A DNA stretch of 64,000 nucleotides from Planctomycetaceae bacterium (GTDB taxonomy: Bacteria; Planctomycetota; Planctomycetia; Pirellulales; Pirellulaceae): assembly GCA_016794985.1 (NCBI GenBank), contig JAEUIQ010000008.1, forward strand, positions 1-64,000, given 5' to 3'. Below are positions 55,937 to 64,000 of this stretch, piece by piece. Numbering within the stretch: position 1 is the stretch's first letter; each line of letters starts with the position of its first letter. The notes under the pieces were generated by a model. The model searched no databases and was not told the origin of the DNA. It saw nothing but the letters and a program-made list of their open reading frames with translations. A program made the position numbers and the translations under genes.

Positions 55937-57133
55937 TTATCGGCGCGCGGCGGCGTGCTTCAGAGGCAACCAAGCACCATTCGCTTTGCTACTGGACACG
56001 CATTGTTGAATGAAGTACATACCTTCAACGCCATCGTAGACGTTGGGGTAGATTGTATTGCGTGCCTCAATCGTTTGACCAGCAGCTCGCGCTGCCATGG
56101 CATCGTAAGCCGATCGATAAACATTCGCAAACGCTTCGAAGAATGCTTCGGGATGTCCGGAAGGTAAACGACATGAAGCAGCGGCCATCGGTTTCATGAA
56201 CGGAGCGTTTGGATCGCGAGTGTAAATCTTGTGCGGTTGACCGTTTTGTCGCACGATCAATTGGTTTGGCTCCTCTTGTCGCCACTTCAAAGATCCAAGC
56301 GTTCCATCGATCTCGATTTCCAAATCGTTCTCACGTCCGTGGCTGATTTGGCTGGCGGTGACCGTACCCATTCCGCCGTTTTCGTAGGTAATCAACGCAG
56401 TGCCATAATCATCAAGTTGGCGGCCAGGGACAAAACTTCTCAGTTGACAACTGACTTTGTCGGGCAGCAATCCCGTCATGAATCGGCCCAGGTTGTAGGC
56501 GTGGGTGGCGATGTCGCCAAACGCACCGGCCGCACCGCTTTTGCTGGGGTCGGTTCGCCAGGCGGCTTGTTTTTGCTCTTGGTCTTCAAGTTTGGTTCTC
56601 AACCAGCCTTGGATATATTGAGCGCGAACGGCCTGAATTTCGCCCAGTTCGCCACCGAGGATCATTTCGCGCGCTTGCCGAACCAGCGGATAGCCGGTGT
56701 AGTTGTGCGAGACTGCAAAAACGACGCCAGCCTTTTCGACAGCGGCCATTAACTGTTCCGCTTGAGTCAGGTCGAAGGTCATTGGCTTGTCACAGATGAC
56801 ATTAAACCCGGCTTCTACACCGGCTTTGGCAATTTCAAAATGCGTATGGTTTGGAGTTGCGACAGAAAGAAAATCAATGCGTTGTCCAATCGGCAATGCC
56901 GCTTCTTTTGTGAGCATTTCTTGATAGCTGCCGTAAGCGCGATCGGGGCAAATGTCGTAGTCGGCGGCGCTAGCTTTGGCTCGCTCCGGATTGCTACTAA
57001 GGGCGCCTGCAACCAAACGAGCGCGATTGTCTAGGACACCAGCGGTTGCATGAACTCGACCGATAAACGCGCCTTGCCCACCGCCGACCAAGGCCATGTT
57101 GAGTTTGCGATTGAGAGGTTGGTTGACTCCCAT
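55937..57133 (-). CDS. Gfo/Idh/MocA-family oxidoreductase
   Basis: The 398-residue protein has the nucleotide-binding loop [13 protein letters not shown] (about 17-29), the catalytic-lysine segment CDKPMTFDL, and [10 protein letters not shown] with the His used by the family. These NAD(P)-dependent enzymes oxidise or reduce sugars and polyols, in planctomycetes often with sugar-phosphate isomerase and DUF1080 proteins. A DUF1080 gene lies 2.4 kb away but on the other strand. The ATG at 57133 follows AAGGGAG. Confidence 0.9.
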   Translation of the reverse strand: MGVNQPLNRKLNMALVGGGQGAFIGRVHATAGVLDNRARLVAGALSSNPERAKASAADYDICPDRAYGSYQEMLTKEAALPIGQRIDFLSVATPNHTHFEIAKAGVEAGFNVICDKPMTFDLTQAEQLMAAVEKAGVVFAVSHNYTGYPLVRQAREMILGGELGEIQAVRAQYIQGWLRTKLEDQEQKQAAWRTDPSKSGAAGAFGDIATHAYNLGRFMTGLLPDKVSCQLRSFVPGRQLDDYGTALITYENGGMGTVTASQISHGRENDLEIEIDGTLGSLKWRQEEPNQLIVRQNGQPHKIYTRDPNAPFMKPMAAASCRLPSGHPEAFFEAFANVYRSAYDAMAARAAGQTIEARNTIYPNVYDGVEGMYFIQQCVSSSKANGAWLPLKHAAARR

Positions 57134-57310
57134 GATGAATTCGACTCCCTTAAATATTGCGGAATGTTGAATGTCCGGTCACAGCACCGAATCTTGCCAG
57201 AGACTCTCTGGCCGCGGCTTAACATAACACAGGACGCGAGTGTTGCCGACTATGCTTGGTGGCGTCAATCGGCGTGGAGTTGGGTTGAGTTGACGAGCGA
57301 AATCCCGGGA

Positions 57311-58363
57311 CTATTCGGCTTCGTCCTGTACGCCGAGGTCGGATTGGCTTTCGACCAAGTACCGGAGGCCATCGAGGACACTTAGTAACTGCGACTTTGA
57401 GACATCCTTCCACCCGGCGGTCTTAAAGCGAATGATGGACAATTTGAAGTCTTCGACCAGGTCGCTAAAGTCTTCCGGTAACTCGCCAGCAGATTCAAAG
57501 GGCCGAAAGTTGGCGACGGAATTTTCATTGGTCATCGTGACGCGATCGGGGTCGCCGATTGCTGGCAAATCGTCCGAGAGAGATGCCGTGTTCCCGCCGC
57601 GATTTCCGCTGTCTTCGCCGAAATCTGGGCCTTCGCTTCGCGGACTGGATTGGAATTTCCCGTTCTTACCCGATTCTTGACGATCTTTTGGTTCTAGGTC
57701 TTCATCTAGTTCGCCGTGGACAACATCGCGCGGGTCCGGTTTCTGTTCGGCCAGTTGGCCCATTGTTTCCCAACGTTGATGCCGCATTTGGGAAACGCTC
57801 CAGTCCTTTTCAACAGCACCTTGGAGCCACAATTCGGCGTCGTCCCAGTCGACGGCGGCGTGGAAATGACTCCAATAAAGACCAGTGAACGTTGCTTGTT
57901 GTTTTCCAAATCTCAAAAAGACGCGCCGCAAGCGCCCGACGTGTTGACCCGTGACACCGCCGACCAATCGACTCCAGGCCTCGTCAGAGTACTCGATCGC
58001 GGGCACGCCTTCCTGCTCCAACGCGGTCCGCCATGCCAAGATAACTCTTCCTTTTTCCCAGTTGGTTTGGCTGACCAGACGATTCCATTGACCAACGAAC
58101 TCTCGGCTAGACCGTTCGTGAAGTTGCCGATCCGGCATCCATTGGTCATCAGCGACGGGCGAATTCAGATCGCCCTCTGCCAACCCAACGGCGAAGTCCA
58201 TTCCAGAGCGTTCGTTGTCGATGCGATCGTCACTCCGGTCGCTGCTCCAGGCAATCGAGTTCTCCTGTTTTGCTTCACCTTTCGATTCATGACCGGAAGG
58301 CAAGTGAAAACTTTGCCGAACGGCGGAAGGTTTGCCTTGCGAACGATGATTCGACTTTGCCAT
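57311..58363 (-). CDS. Conserved planctomycete protein, possibly DNA-binding
   Basis: The 350-residue protein has a charged, probably disordered N-terminus (about 1-85). A compact helical and Trp-rich core follows (about 88-200), with VTGQHVGRLRRVFLRFG and LYWSHFHAAVDWDDAELWLQGA. A disordered acidic linker leads to a short helical end (about 290-350). The core recalls KorB/ParB-like or DUF3102-like helix-turn-helix regions, but I cannot prove a fold. GGGAG precedes the ATG at 58363. It is not part of an obvious operon. Confidence 0.7.
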   Translation of the reverse strand: MAKSNHRSQGKPSAVRQSFHLPSGHESKGEAKQENSIAWSSDRSDDRIDNERSGMDFAVGLAEGDLNSPVADDQWMPDRQLHERSSREFVGQWNRLVSQTNWEKGRVILAWRTALEQEGVPAIEYSDEAWSRLVGGVTGQHVGRLRRVFLRFGKQQATFTGLYWSHFHAAVDWDDAELWLQGAVEKDWSVSQMRHQRWETMGQLAEQKPDPRDVVHGELDEDLEPKDRQESGKNGKFQSSPRSEGPDFGEDSGNRGGNTASLSDDLPAIGDPDRVTMTNENSVANFRPFESAGELPEDFSDLVEDFKLSIIRFKTAGWKDVSKSQLLSVLDGLRYLVESQSDLGVQDEAE

Positions 58364-58595
58364 GTAGTACTCCCTTGTTCATCCATCGAGCGAATTCTGC
58401 GCCCAGTCCGGAGTTAAGTTAACATTCCCTAACCGGTCGAATAGTCCTGTTTGAGAATTTGGCAAAGCTCGCCGGTCCTATCAATTGAAACCCGTGATTT
58501 ATCGTCAATTCCGTTCGATCTTCTCACGGAGGGGACGATAATCCACGGAGTCTTACTTGGCCCAAGATCGTGGAGAAAATGTCAATAGTTGAGAA

Positions 58596-59129
58596 TCAAC
58601 CAAGTGACCGTCGATAATCTTCAAAAACGAAATCGTATTCGTTGCGGTCGTCTGCGGGATGGTGCTCTTTGGCAATCAACTCCCATTGGTCCCAATGGAT
58701 CGGCGGCATTTGGACATCGCCCGCGACCTCGGCCAGGACGCGGGTAAAGAACAGGCGATCGGCCAGAGGCAAAGCAGCCGCGAAGACCGAGTGCCCACCG
58801 ATGGCAAAGACAGAAGCCGCGTTGGTACGGCTTCCATACTCCCAGGCGTCAGCGAAACTAGGAAAAATCAACCCTTGTTCCGGCTTGGTCGTCGCGGGCC
58901 ACCAATCCTGATTTTCCACCTGGCGACTGATCACTAAATGTTGTCGTCCAGGCAGGAATCGTCCCAGCGATTGAAAAGTTAGACGCCCCATGATCAACGG
59001 TGCGCCCATGGTCAATTGTTTGAAGCGTTGCAGATCGCGGCTCAATCGCCACGGCAGTTGTTGCGCTCGACCGATGACCCCGTTTTGCGCGGCGGCCAGA
59101 ATCACCGATAAAGTAGTGGCTGTGTTCAA
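58596..59129 (-). CDS. folA: Dihydrofolate reductase
   Basis: The 177-residue protein has the DHFR pattern: GVIGRAQQLPWRLSRDLQRFK (catalytic acidic residue in the helix after LPW), IMGRLTFQSLGRFLPGRQHLVIS, and a C-terminal FAIGGHSVFAAALPLADRLFFTRV. It regenerates tetrahydrofolate used up by thymidylate synthase. A TTG start at 59129 is chosen because AAAGGAAGGGA lies just upstream; the frame extends to 59168 into the thyA stop. The gene is 28 bp after thyA. Confidence 0.9.
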   Translation of the reverse strand: MNTATTLSVILAAAQNGVIGRAQQLPWRLSRDLQRFKQLTMGAPLIMGRLTFQSLGRFLPGRQHLVISRQVENQDWWPATTKPEQGLIFPSFADAWEYGSRTNAASVFAIGGHSVFAAALPLADRLFFTRVLAEVAGDVQMPPIHWDQWELIAKEHHPADDRNEYDFVFEDYRRSLG

Positions 59130-59157
59130 GCTTCCCTTCCTTTGGTTTGCGACACGA

Positions 59158-59952
59158 TCAAACCGCAATGGGTGCTTTGATCAGGGGATGGTATTGATAG
59201 TTCCGAAACGTGATGTCCTCATAAACAAATTGATCGATCTCAGTGCGCTCGGGATTCAATTCAAGCTGGGGCAATGGAAATGGCGACCGTGATAACTGGA
59301 GAGTGGCTTGTTCGATGTGGTTGTCGTACAAATGACAATCACCGCCAGTCCAGATAAACTCGCCGACGCCCAACCCGACGACCTGAGCCACCATGTGCGT
59401 GAGCAGTGAATACGATGCAATATTGAAAGGCACTCCCAGGAAAATGTCGGCACTGCGTTGATAGAGTTGGCAACTCAATCGCCCTTCCGCCACGTAAAAT
59501 TGGAACAAAGCGTGGCAAGGAGGCAACGCCATGTTTTCCAATTGACCGACATTCCAGGCCGATACGATCAGACGACGACTGTCGGGAGCCGTTCTTAATT
59601 GTTGAATCACATTCGCAATCTGATCCACATGACGTCCATCAGGGGTCGGCCACGAGCGCCATTGGTATCCGTAAATTGGGCCCAAGTTGCCGTGTTCGTC
59701 GGCCCATTCATCCCAAATACTGATTTTGTTTTCTCTTAAATAGGCTACATCGGTCGAACCGCGCAGAAACCATAGCAACTCGTGGACGATCGATGGCAGA
59801 TGCAAACGTTTGGTGGTGACCAATGGAAAACCGGCGGCGAGATCGAACCGCATTTGATAGCCGAAAACGCTCCGTGTACCGGTCCCCGTGCGGTCCGACT
59901 TGCGAACACCGCGGTCCAAAACGAATTGCATGAGTTCCAAATACTGCTGCAT
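59158..59952 (-). CDS. thyA: Thymidylate synthase
   Basis: The 264-residue protein has the same length as the E. coli enzyme and the catalytic Cys146 in [12 protein letters not shown]. It also has DRTGTGT near the N-terminus and a [12 protein letters not shown] segment for dUMP recognition. It methylates dUMP to dTMP, using methylene-tetrahydrofolate and producing dihydrofolate, which the adjacent folA product reduces. The ATG at 59952 follows TGGAGT. It starts 4 bp after ispF. Confidence 0.97.
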   Translation of the reverse strand: MQQYLELMQFVLDRGVRKSDRTGTGTRSVFGYQMRFDLAAGFPLVTTKRLHLPSIVHELLWFLRGSTDVAYLRENKISIWDEWADEHGNLGPIYGYQWRSWPTPDGRHVDQIANVIQQLRTAPDSRRLIVSAWNVGQLENMALPPCHALFQFYVAEGRLSCQLYQRSADIFLGVPFNIASYSLLTHMVAQVVGLGVGEFIWTGGDCHLYDNHIEQATLQLSRSPFPLPQLELNPERTEIDQFVYEDITFRNYQYHPLIKAPIAV

Positions 59953-59956
59953 TGAA

Positions 59957-60457
59957 TCAATTACTCCAAACCAAAGCGACGCATTGAGCCGCGATGGCTT
60001 CTTGACGACCAATATGTCCCACACCTTCCCCGGTCTTGGCTTTGACACCAATTTGTTCTGGTCGAACCGTTGCCAGGGGATGCGTCAAGGTGTTGGCAAT
60101 TTCCACGCGAATCGTGGGCCAATACGGCAATAACTTCGGACGCTGGGCAAACACGATACAATCCAACTGCTGGATTCGCCAACCGGCCTCGACCAATGGA
60201 TGCCAGGCCAAACGCAGCATGTCGCGCGAATCGCGGCCGCGATTTGCGGGATCGGTATCTGGAAAGCACTGTCCAATGTCCCCTGCCCCAGCGGCGCCTA
60301 ACAAAGCATCCGTGATCGCATGCAACAAGACGTCGGCATCGCTGTGTCCAACGGCGTGATGGTCGTGCGGAATGGAAATACCACCCAAACGAAGCGGCCC
60401 GTTTGGCCCCAACCGGTGCGAATCATGTCCCAGCCCAATTCGTAATTTTTCCCACAT
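59957..60457 (-). CDS. ispF: 2-C-methyl-D-erythritol 2,4-cyclodiphosphate synthase
   Basis: The 166-residue protein has the zinc ligands Asp12 and His14 in GLGHDSHRL and His46 in [16 protein letters not shown]. It also has the FPDTDP loop and the C-terminal [11 protein letters not shown]. It closes the cyclodiphosphate ring in the MEP isoprenoid pathway. The ATG at 60457 gives the correct family length; the open frame extends to 60673 without support. It leads the ispF-thyA-folA group. Confidence 0.95.
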   Translation of the reverse strand: MWEKLRIGLGHDSHRLGPNGPLRLGGISIPHDHHAVGHSDADVLLHAITDALLGAAGAGDIGQCFPDTDPANRGRDSRDMLRLAWHPLVEAGWRIQQLDCIVFAQRPKLLPYWPTIRVEIANTLTHPLATVRPEQIGVKAKTGEGVGHIGRQEAIAAQCVALVWSN

Positions 60458-60710
60458 CACCCACTCGTATGATTTCGATGGAAAGGTTCTACTGACACCG
60501 CGGGCGTTATCGTACCGCCGAATAATACGACCGAAAAGGCTTGTAGTAACCACTCGTGCAAGATGCAGGCTCCACGGATGCTGGTGAGTTGGAACCGGTA
60601 CTGATTCGCGTAGGCGGTTCGAATTTCCTTCCCAAAGTCGCAAACCCCGCGGCCGGCAGTCGTGCACTGCCAAGGGTGGCGATTCAAGAAACGAAGACTA
60701 TTTAACGACC

Positions 60711-61784
60711 ATGCCGCTGATAGAAATCGAAAAACTTAGCAAGCACTACCAGGTGTACCAGAAGCAAGAAGGGCTCTGGGCGTCGGTGCGTGGACTGTTT
60801 CACCGTCAATACCGGCGGGTCACCGCGCTGGATGGGATCGATCTCAAGGTTGAGCGTGGCGAGTTCGTGGCCTTTTTAGGGCCCAACGGTGCCGGCAAAA
60901 CCACAACCCTCAAGATCCTCTCGGGGGTCATTCACCCAACGTCAGGAACGTGCCGGGTCATGGACTATGTTCCTTGGCAACGCGTCAACGCGTATCGACG
61001 GCGGTTTGCGTTGGTTATGGGGCAAAAAAACCAGCTGTGGTGGGATTTGCCCGCTCAAGAATCATTCCGTTTGCACCAACATATTTATCAAATCCCGGCG
61101 GACCAATTTCAAGCGACTCGTGACGAATTGGTCGACTTGTTGGGCCTAGGCAAACTATTGCGGCAACCTGTGCGAGAGCTGTCCTTAGGTGAACGCATGA
61201 AGATGGAATTGACGGCCGCGTTGTTGCATCGGCCGGAAATTCTGTTTCTTGACGAGCCAACGATTGGATTGGACGTCGTGGCTCAGCATAACATTCAACA
61301 GTTTCTAAAGCATTATCAAGAGGCTCGGCGGATCACGATCTTGTTGACGAGCCACTACATGAAGGACATTGAAGCGCTTTGCCAACGGGTGGTTATCATC
61401 AATGAAGGTCGAATTCAGTTTGATGGTTCTTTAGCCGAGATTGTTGGTCAATTTCATCAAGAGCGGATCGTCTCGCTTCGACTTGGGAACTCGAACGGGA
61501 TTGACGATTTGAGTCAATTCGGGCGCGTGACTCGGCTGCAGCCGCCGCAAGTTCAGTTGCGAATTCCGCGAGCCCAAGTAACCAGTTCGCTCGCCGAGAT
61601 ATTGAACCGGTATCAGGTCGACGATGTTTCAGTCAGCGATCCACCGTTAGAGGAGGTGTTTGCGCACTTGTTCACGCGTGGAAAATCGGACATCAAGGAA
61701 ACTGCGGACTCAGGTACTGCGGCGGCGAGTGATTCGGCGGCGAGTGATTCGGCGGCCTCTTCGGCGGGAGTGGTACGGCGATAA
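60711..61784 (+). CDS. ABC transporter ATP-binding protein
   Basis: The 357-residue protein has Walker A GPNGAGKTTT (about 57-66), the ABC signature LSLGERMKME, Walker B ILFLDEPTIGLD and a His switch in LLTSHYMKDIE. It resembles the ATPase of NatA/DrrA-like exporters. The C-terminal 40 residues are a low-complexity Ala/Ser/Asp tail encoded by 15-bp duplicated blocks (GGCGGCGAGTGATTC at about 61722 and 61737). Two permease genes follow at 3 bp and with an 8-bp overlap, so one transporter of three genes is indicated. The substrate is unknown. Confidence 0.92.
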   Translation: MPLIEIEKLSKHYQVYQKQEGLWASVRGLFHRQYRRVTALDGIDLKVERGEFVAFLGPNGAGKTTTLKILSGVIHPTSGTCRVMDYVPWQRVNAYRRRFALVMGQKNQLWWDLPAQESFRLHQHIYQIPADQFQATRDELVDLLGLGKLLRQPVRELSLGERMKMELTAALLHRPEILFLDEPTIGLDVVAQHNIQQFLKHYQEARRITILLTSHYMKDIEALCQRVVIINEGRIQFDGSLAEIVGQFHQERIVSLRLGNSNGIDDLSQFGRVTRLQPPQVQLRIPRAQVTSSLAEILNRYQVDDVSVSDPPLEEVFAHLFTRGKSDIKETADSGTAAASDSAASDSAASSAGVVRR

Positions 61785-61787
61785 GTT

Positions 61788-62645
61788 ATGTCGGCACTGG
61801 GATCTCGCTTGAATTTGTGGTGGGCTATCTTTCGCGTTTCCGTGGAAGAACGTTTGGTCTATCGCGGTGATTTTGCGTTTGGGACCTTGATGCGGTTCCT
61901 GCCCATGCTGACCCAGATTTTCTTGTGGTGGGCGATCTTTGACGCGATGGCGGCGCGACAGGGTGACGGGACCGACGTCAACGCGATTCGAATCAAAGGC
62001 TATAACCTTCATGATATGATCGCGTACATGCTGCTGGTGATGTTGGCCAGGGCGTTCAGCAGCATGCCAGGTCTGACGTCTGGGATTGCAACGAGCATTC
62101 AAAAAGGCGAGATCAAGAAATTTTTGATTCAGCCCGTCGACATGTTGGGCAGTCTGTTGTTGCAGCGAATCGCTCACAAGTTGGTCTATTACTTGATCGC
62201 CATTGGACCTTTTGCGTTGGTGTTTTTCTTGTGCCGGTCATTTTTTGACGCAGGTTTTCCGGCTCCAGATCAATTGTTGGGCCTGGTTCTGGTCTTGATC
62301 GGTTCGTTTCTCTTGGGATTTGCTATGGAGGCGTGTTTGGGACTGGTCGCCTTTTGGTTATTGGAAGTCAGCAGTTTGGCGTTCATTTTCATGCTCTTGA
62401 GCTTCTTTTTGTCGGGCCACATGTTCCCTCTGGATTTGATGCCTGCTCCGTTGGATTGGATTATTGGCCTACTGCCATTTCAGTATTTGGCGTATTTCCC
62501 CTCGGCGGTCGCGTTAGGCAAGGTGACCGGCGAGGAGTTGGTTTGGGGAATTGTCGTTCAATACTTGTGGGTCATCGGGTTTTGGGTTCTGTGTCGTTGG
62601 CTGTGGGTACGTGGGTTGACGCGATACGGAGGATACGGTGGCTAA
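61788..62645 (+). CDS. ABC-2-type permease, first subunit
   Basis: The 285-residue protein has about six hydrophobic segments, including RFLPMLTQIFLWWAIF and LGLVLVLIGSFLLGFAM. It has the sequence style of the large ABC-2 membrane family paired with NatA-like ATPases. It starts 3 bp after the ATPase gene stop and overlaps the next gene by 8 bp, suggesting coupled translation and a heterodimeric membrane part. Confidence 0.85.
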   Translation: MSALGSRLNLWWAIFRVSVEERLVYRGDFAFGTLMRFLPMLTQIFLWWAIFDAMAARQGDGTDVNAIRIKGYNLHDMIAYMLLVMLARAFSSMPGLTSGIATSIQKGEIKKFLIQPVDMLGSLLLQRIAHKLVYYLIAIGPFALVFFLCRSFFDAGFPAPDQLLGLVLVLIGSFLLGFAMEACLGLVAFWLLEVSSLAFIFMLLSFFLSGHMFPLDLMPAPLDWIIGLLPFQYLAYFPSAVALGKVTGEELVWGIVVQYLWVIGFWVLCRWLWVRGLTRYGGYGG

Positions 62646-63591
62646 CGAGAAGGCAACCGAGTCGGATTTTTGCAAACCGACTTCGAAGTTGGGTACGATT
62701 CAAATCGAACCCGAGGGAATTCGGGACTTGCGGACGGGGCCACTGGTGTATTGGCGAGTCTTCCGAACGTTCGTTCGCAATTCCCTCGTGCGCGCGATGG
62801 GGTTCCGAGCAAACTTTTGGCTGGAGTGCGTTTCCTCGGTTTGCTGGACGGTCATGAATCTTGTGTTTTTCAAGATCGTGTTCACTTATACCGATTCGAT
62901 CGGTCGTGACACTGGGTGGGGAGAGAACGAATTTTTCGTGTTCTTGGGGACCACGTGGATCATCACTTCACTGATTCAGACGTTTGTGATGCCCAACGCG
63001 CAGGAGTTCAGTGAATTGATTCGGACGGGGCAGTTGGACTTTGCCCTGTTGAAGCCGATCGATACGCAGTTCTTGATTTCTTTCCCCCAGATGGTTTGGT
63101 CGAATCTCGCCAACTTGTTCCTCGGAGTCTTTCTGGTCATCTACTCCGTCTACCTGTTGACGACAAACGCGGAGAATCCACTACCGTTTGGCGTTGGTCA
63201 TGTCGTTCTCTATGTGTTGTTTCTGGGATGTGGACTGGCGATCTTGTATAGCGTGATGATTGCGATGGCCGCAACCAGCATTTGGCTCGGGCGGAATCAA
63301 ACGCTGTACACATTCTGGTTTTATTTGACTAACTTTTACCGCCAGCCCATGGAAATTTATCAACAGGGCTTTTGGGGATGGGCCTTATGGGGACTGTTTA
63401 CATTCGTCGTGCCCATTCTGCTGGTCGTCAATGTCCCAGCTCGAATCTTGGCAGAACCACTGCGTCCCGGCTGGGACGAACGAACGTGGGCGTTGGCAGG
63501 ACTAACCGTGTTGGCGACGTGCGTCACGATGGCGATAGCGAGATTCGTGTTTCAAGCCGCTTTAGCCAGTTACCGCAGCGCCAGTAGTTGA
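62638..63591 (+). CDS. ABC-2-type permease, second subunit
   Basis: The 317-residue protein has six or so hydrophobic segments after a soluble N-terminal region of about 40 residues. It resembles the first subunit in layout, with IRTGQLDFALLKPIDTQFLI close to the counterpart IQKGEIKKFLIQPVDMLGSL. It starts at GTG (62638) inside the last 8 bases of the previous gene, with GGAGG just before it. Together the two permeases and the ATPase should form one exporter. Confidence 0.85.
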   Translation: MANEKATESDFCKPTSKLGTIQIEPEGIRDLRTGPLVYWRVFRTFVRNSLVRAMGFRANFWLECVSSVCWTVMNLVFFKIVFTYTDSIGRDTGWGENEFFVFLGTTWIITSLIQTFVMPNAQEFSELIRTGQLDFALLKPIDTQFLISFPQMVWSNLANLFLGVFLVIYSVYLLTTNAENPLPFGVGHVVLYVLFLGCGLAILYSVMIAMAATSIWLGRNQTLYTFWFYLTNFYRQPMEIYQQGFWGWALWGLFTFVVPILLVVNVPARILAEPLRPGWDERTWALAGLTVLATCVTMAIARFVFQAALASYRSASS

Positions 63592-63671
63592 ACCGAACGG
63601 CTCCGAGCGGAAACTTAGTAACGGCGGAATTCGATAAATCGACCGAGTCTTGCCCGCTGAAGAATTTGGCA

Positions 63672-64000
63672 TTAATCGAAATCGAATAAATCGCCCCAGA
63701 AGGAGCCCCGTTTCTTGCCCCGATAATGTCGATCATCGCGGTCATCATAATCCTGACGATGCTCGCGTTCCATCCTTTCGCGCTCGTACCGTTCTTGTTC
63801 TCGACGGAATCGTTTTTGCTCGTCCGATGGGTAATCGGAACCCCGATCTTCGGGTCGGTAAACCGGAGGAGCAACGACCGGTGGTTTAGTGGCCATTGCT
63901 TCGCTCGCTTTTTCGATAAACTTGTCAAGTTCACCGCGATCCAGCCACACGCCCCGACACTTGGGGCAGTAGTCGATTTCGATGCCTTGCCGCTCCGTCA
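63672..64000 (-). CDS. zf-TFIIB-type protein, 5' end beyond window
   Basis: The leftward frame continues to the window edge. It carries the end of a CPKCRG zinc-ribbon half followed by VWLDRGELDKF, the usual zf-TFIIB motif, then an Arg/Glu/Asp-rich charged tail ending in FWGDLFDFD. The start lies at or beyond 64000; the visible part covers about 109 residues. Proteins of this type are small and of unknown role in planctomycetes. Confidence 0.75.
   Translation of the reverse strand, partial: TERQGIEIDYCPKCRGVWLDRGELDKFIEKASEAMATKPPVVAPPVYRPEDRGSDYPSDEQKRFRREQERYERERMEREHRQDYDDRDDRHYRGKKRGSFWGDLFDFD

Noticed and set aside
57716..58417. 233-codon rightward frame
   Set aside because: Opposite the conserved leftward 350-residue protein, with no ribosome site.

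Overview
The window looks like part of the chromosome of a planctomycete, most likely a Pirellulales-type organism. This rests on gene content seen in translation: a DUF1549/DUF1553 plus DUF1501 gene pair, a secreted DUF1080 (3-keto-disaccharide hydrolase-like) protein, an NPCBM-like protein, a von Willebrand A plus MoxR-like ATPase pair, a TPR-secretin fusion, multiheme cytochromes, and many long secreted or membrane-anchored proteins with no recognisable function. Base composition is moderate GC. Several genes appear to use TTG starts with good Shine-Dalgarno sequences. No rRNA, convincing tRNA, CRISPR array or prophage was found.

Layout. 1-1022 is a tandem array of roughly 290-304 bp units carrying hairpins. 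1.2-7.7 kb holds a divergent nucleoside hydrolase-like gene, a membrane-anchored HEAT-like protein, and the VWA plus AAA+ pair. 7.8-12.6 kb is a repeat island: more than 20 copies of a GTGACTGTCCCC motif lie on both sides of a REP-associated tyrosine transposase (RAYT/Y1) gene. Inside this island are a MOSC-domain gene and a small membrane-protein gene interrupted by one in-frame TGA. 12.9-18.5 kb has a DapA-type aldolase or synthase, a sulfotransferase coupled to an orphan OmpR-type regulator, and an outer-membrane-like protein. The latter sits directly behind a pentaheme cytochrome (18.5-20.8 kb).

21-25.5 kb carries a secreted unknown protein overlapping a Na/Pi-cotransporter-like gene, a cytochrome c'-like protein and an RluA-type pseudouridine synthase. 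25.8-29.4 kb is a 1175-aa TPR-secretin fusion with its own terminator. 29.6-36 kb has a sugar-phosphate isomerase-like TIM barrel, an HtrA-like protease, an NPCBM-like protein, thioredoxin and a phytanoyl-CoA dioxygenase-like protein. 36-40.9 kb has the DUF1501 and DUF1549/1553 pair and a multipass membrane protein. 41.3-43.8 kb is a prfA-prmC-ferritin-like operon.

44-52 kb holds a bile-acid-symporter-like transporter, a six-unit hairpin repeat, aroC and two large anchored proteins. 52.8-55.6 kb has a DUF1080 protein, an NAD(P)HX epimerase and a membrane-tethered helix-turn-helix protein, followed by an unusual amplified terminator arm. 55.9-60.5 kb has an oxidoreductase, a DNA-binding-like protein and an ispF-thyA-folA operon. 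60.7-63.6 kb is a three-gene ABC exporter operon. A zf-TFIIB-type protein runs off the right edge.

The most interesting non-genic content is (a) the RAYT island, (b) a newly noticed family of three structured elements of about 160-170 bp at 12.4, 41.2 and 45.4 kb, one with perfect 16-bp terminal inverted repeats and one between 14-bp direct repeats, and (c) the terminator whose 5' arm is reiterated seven times.
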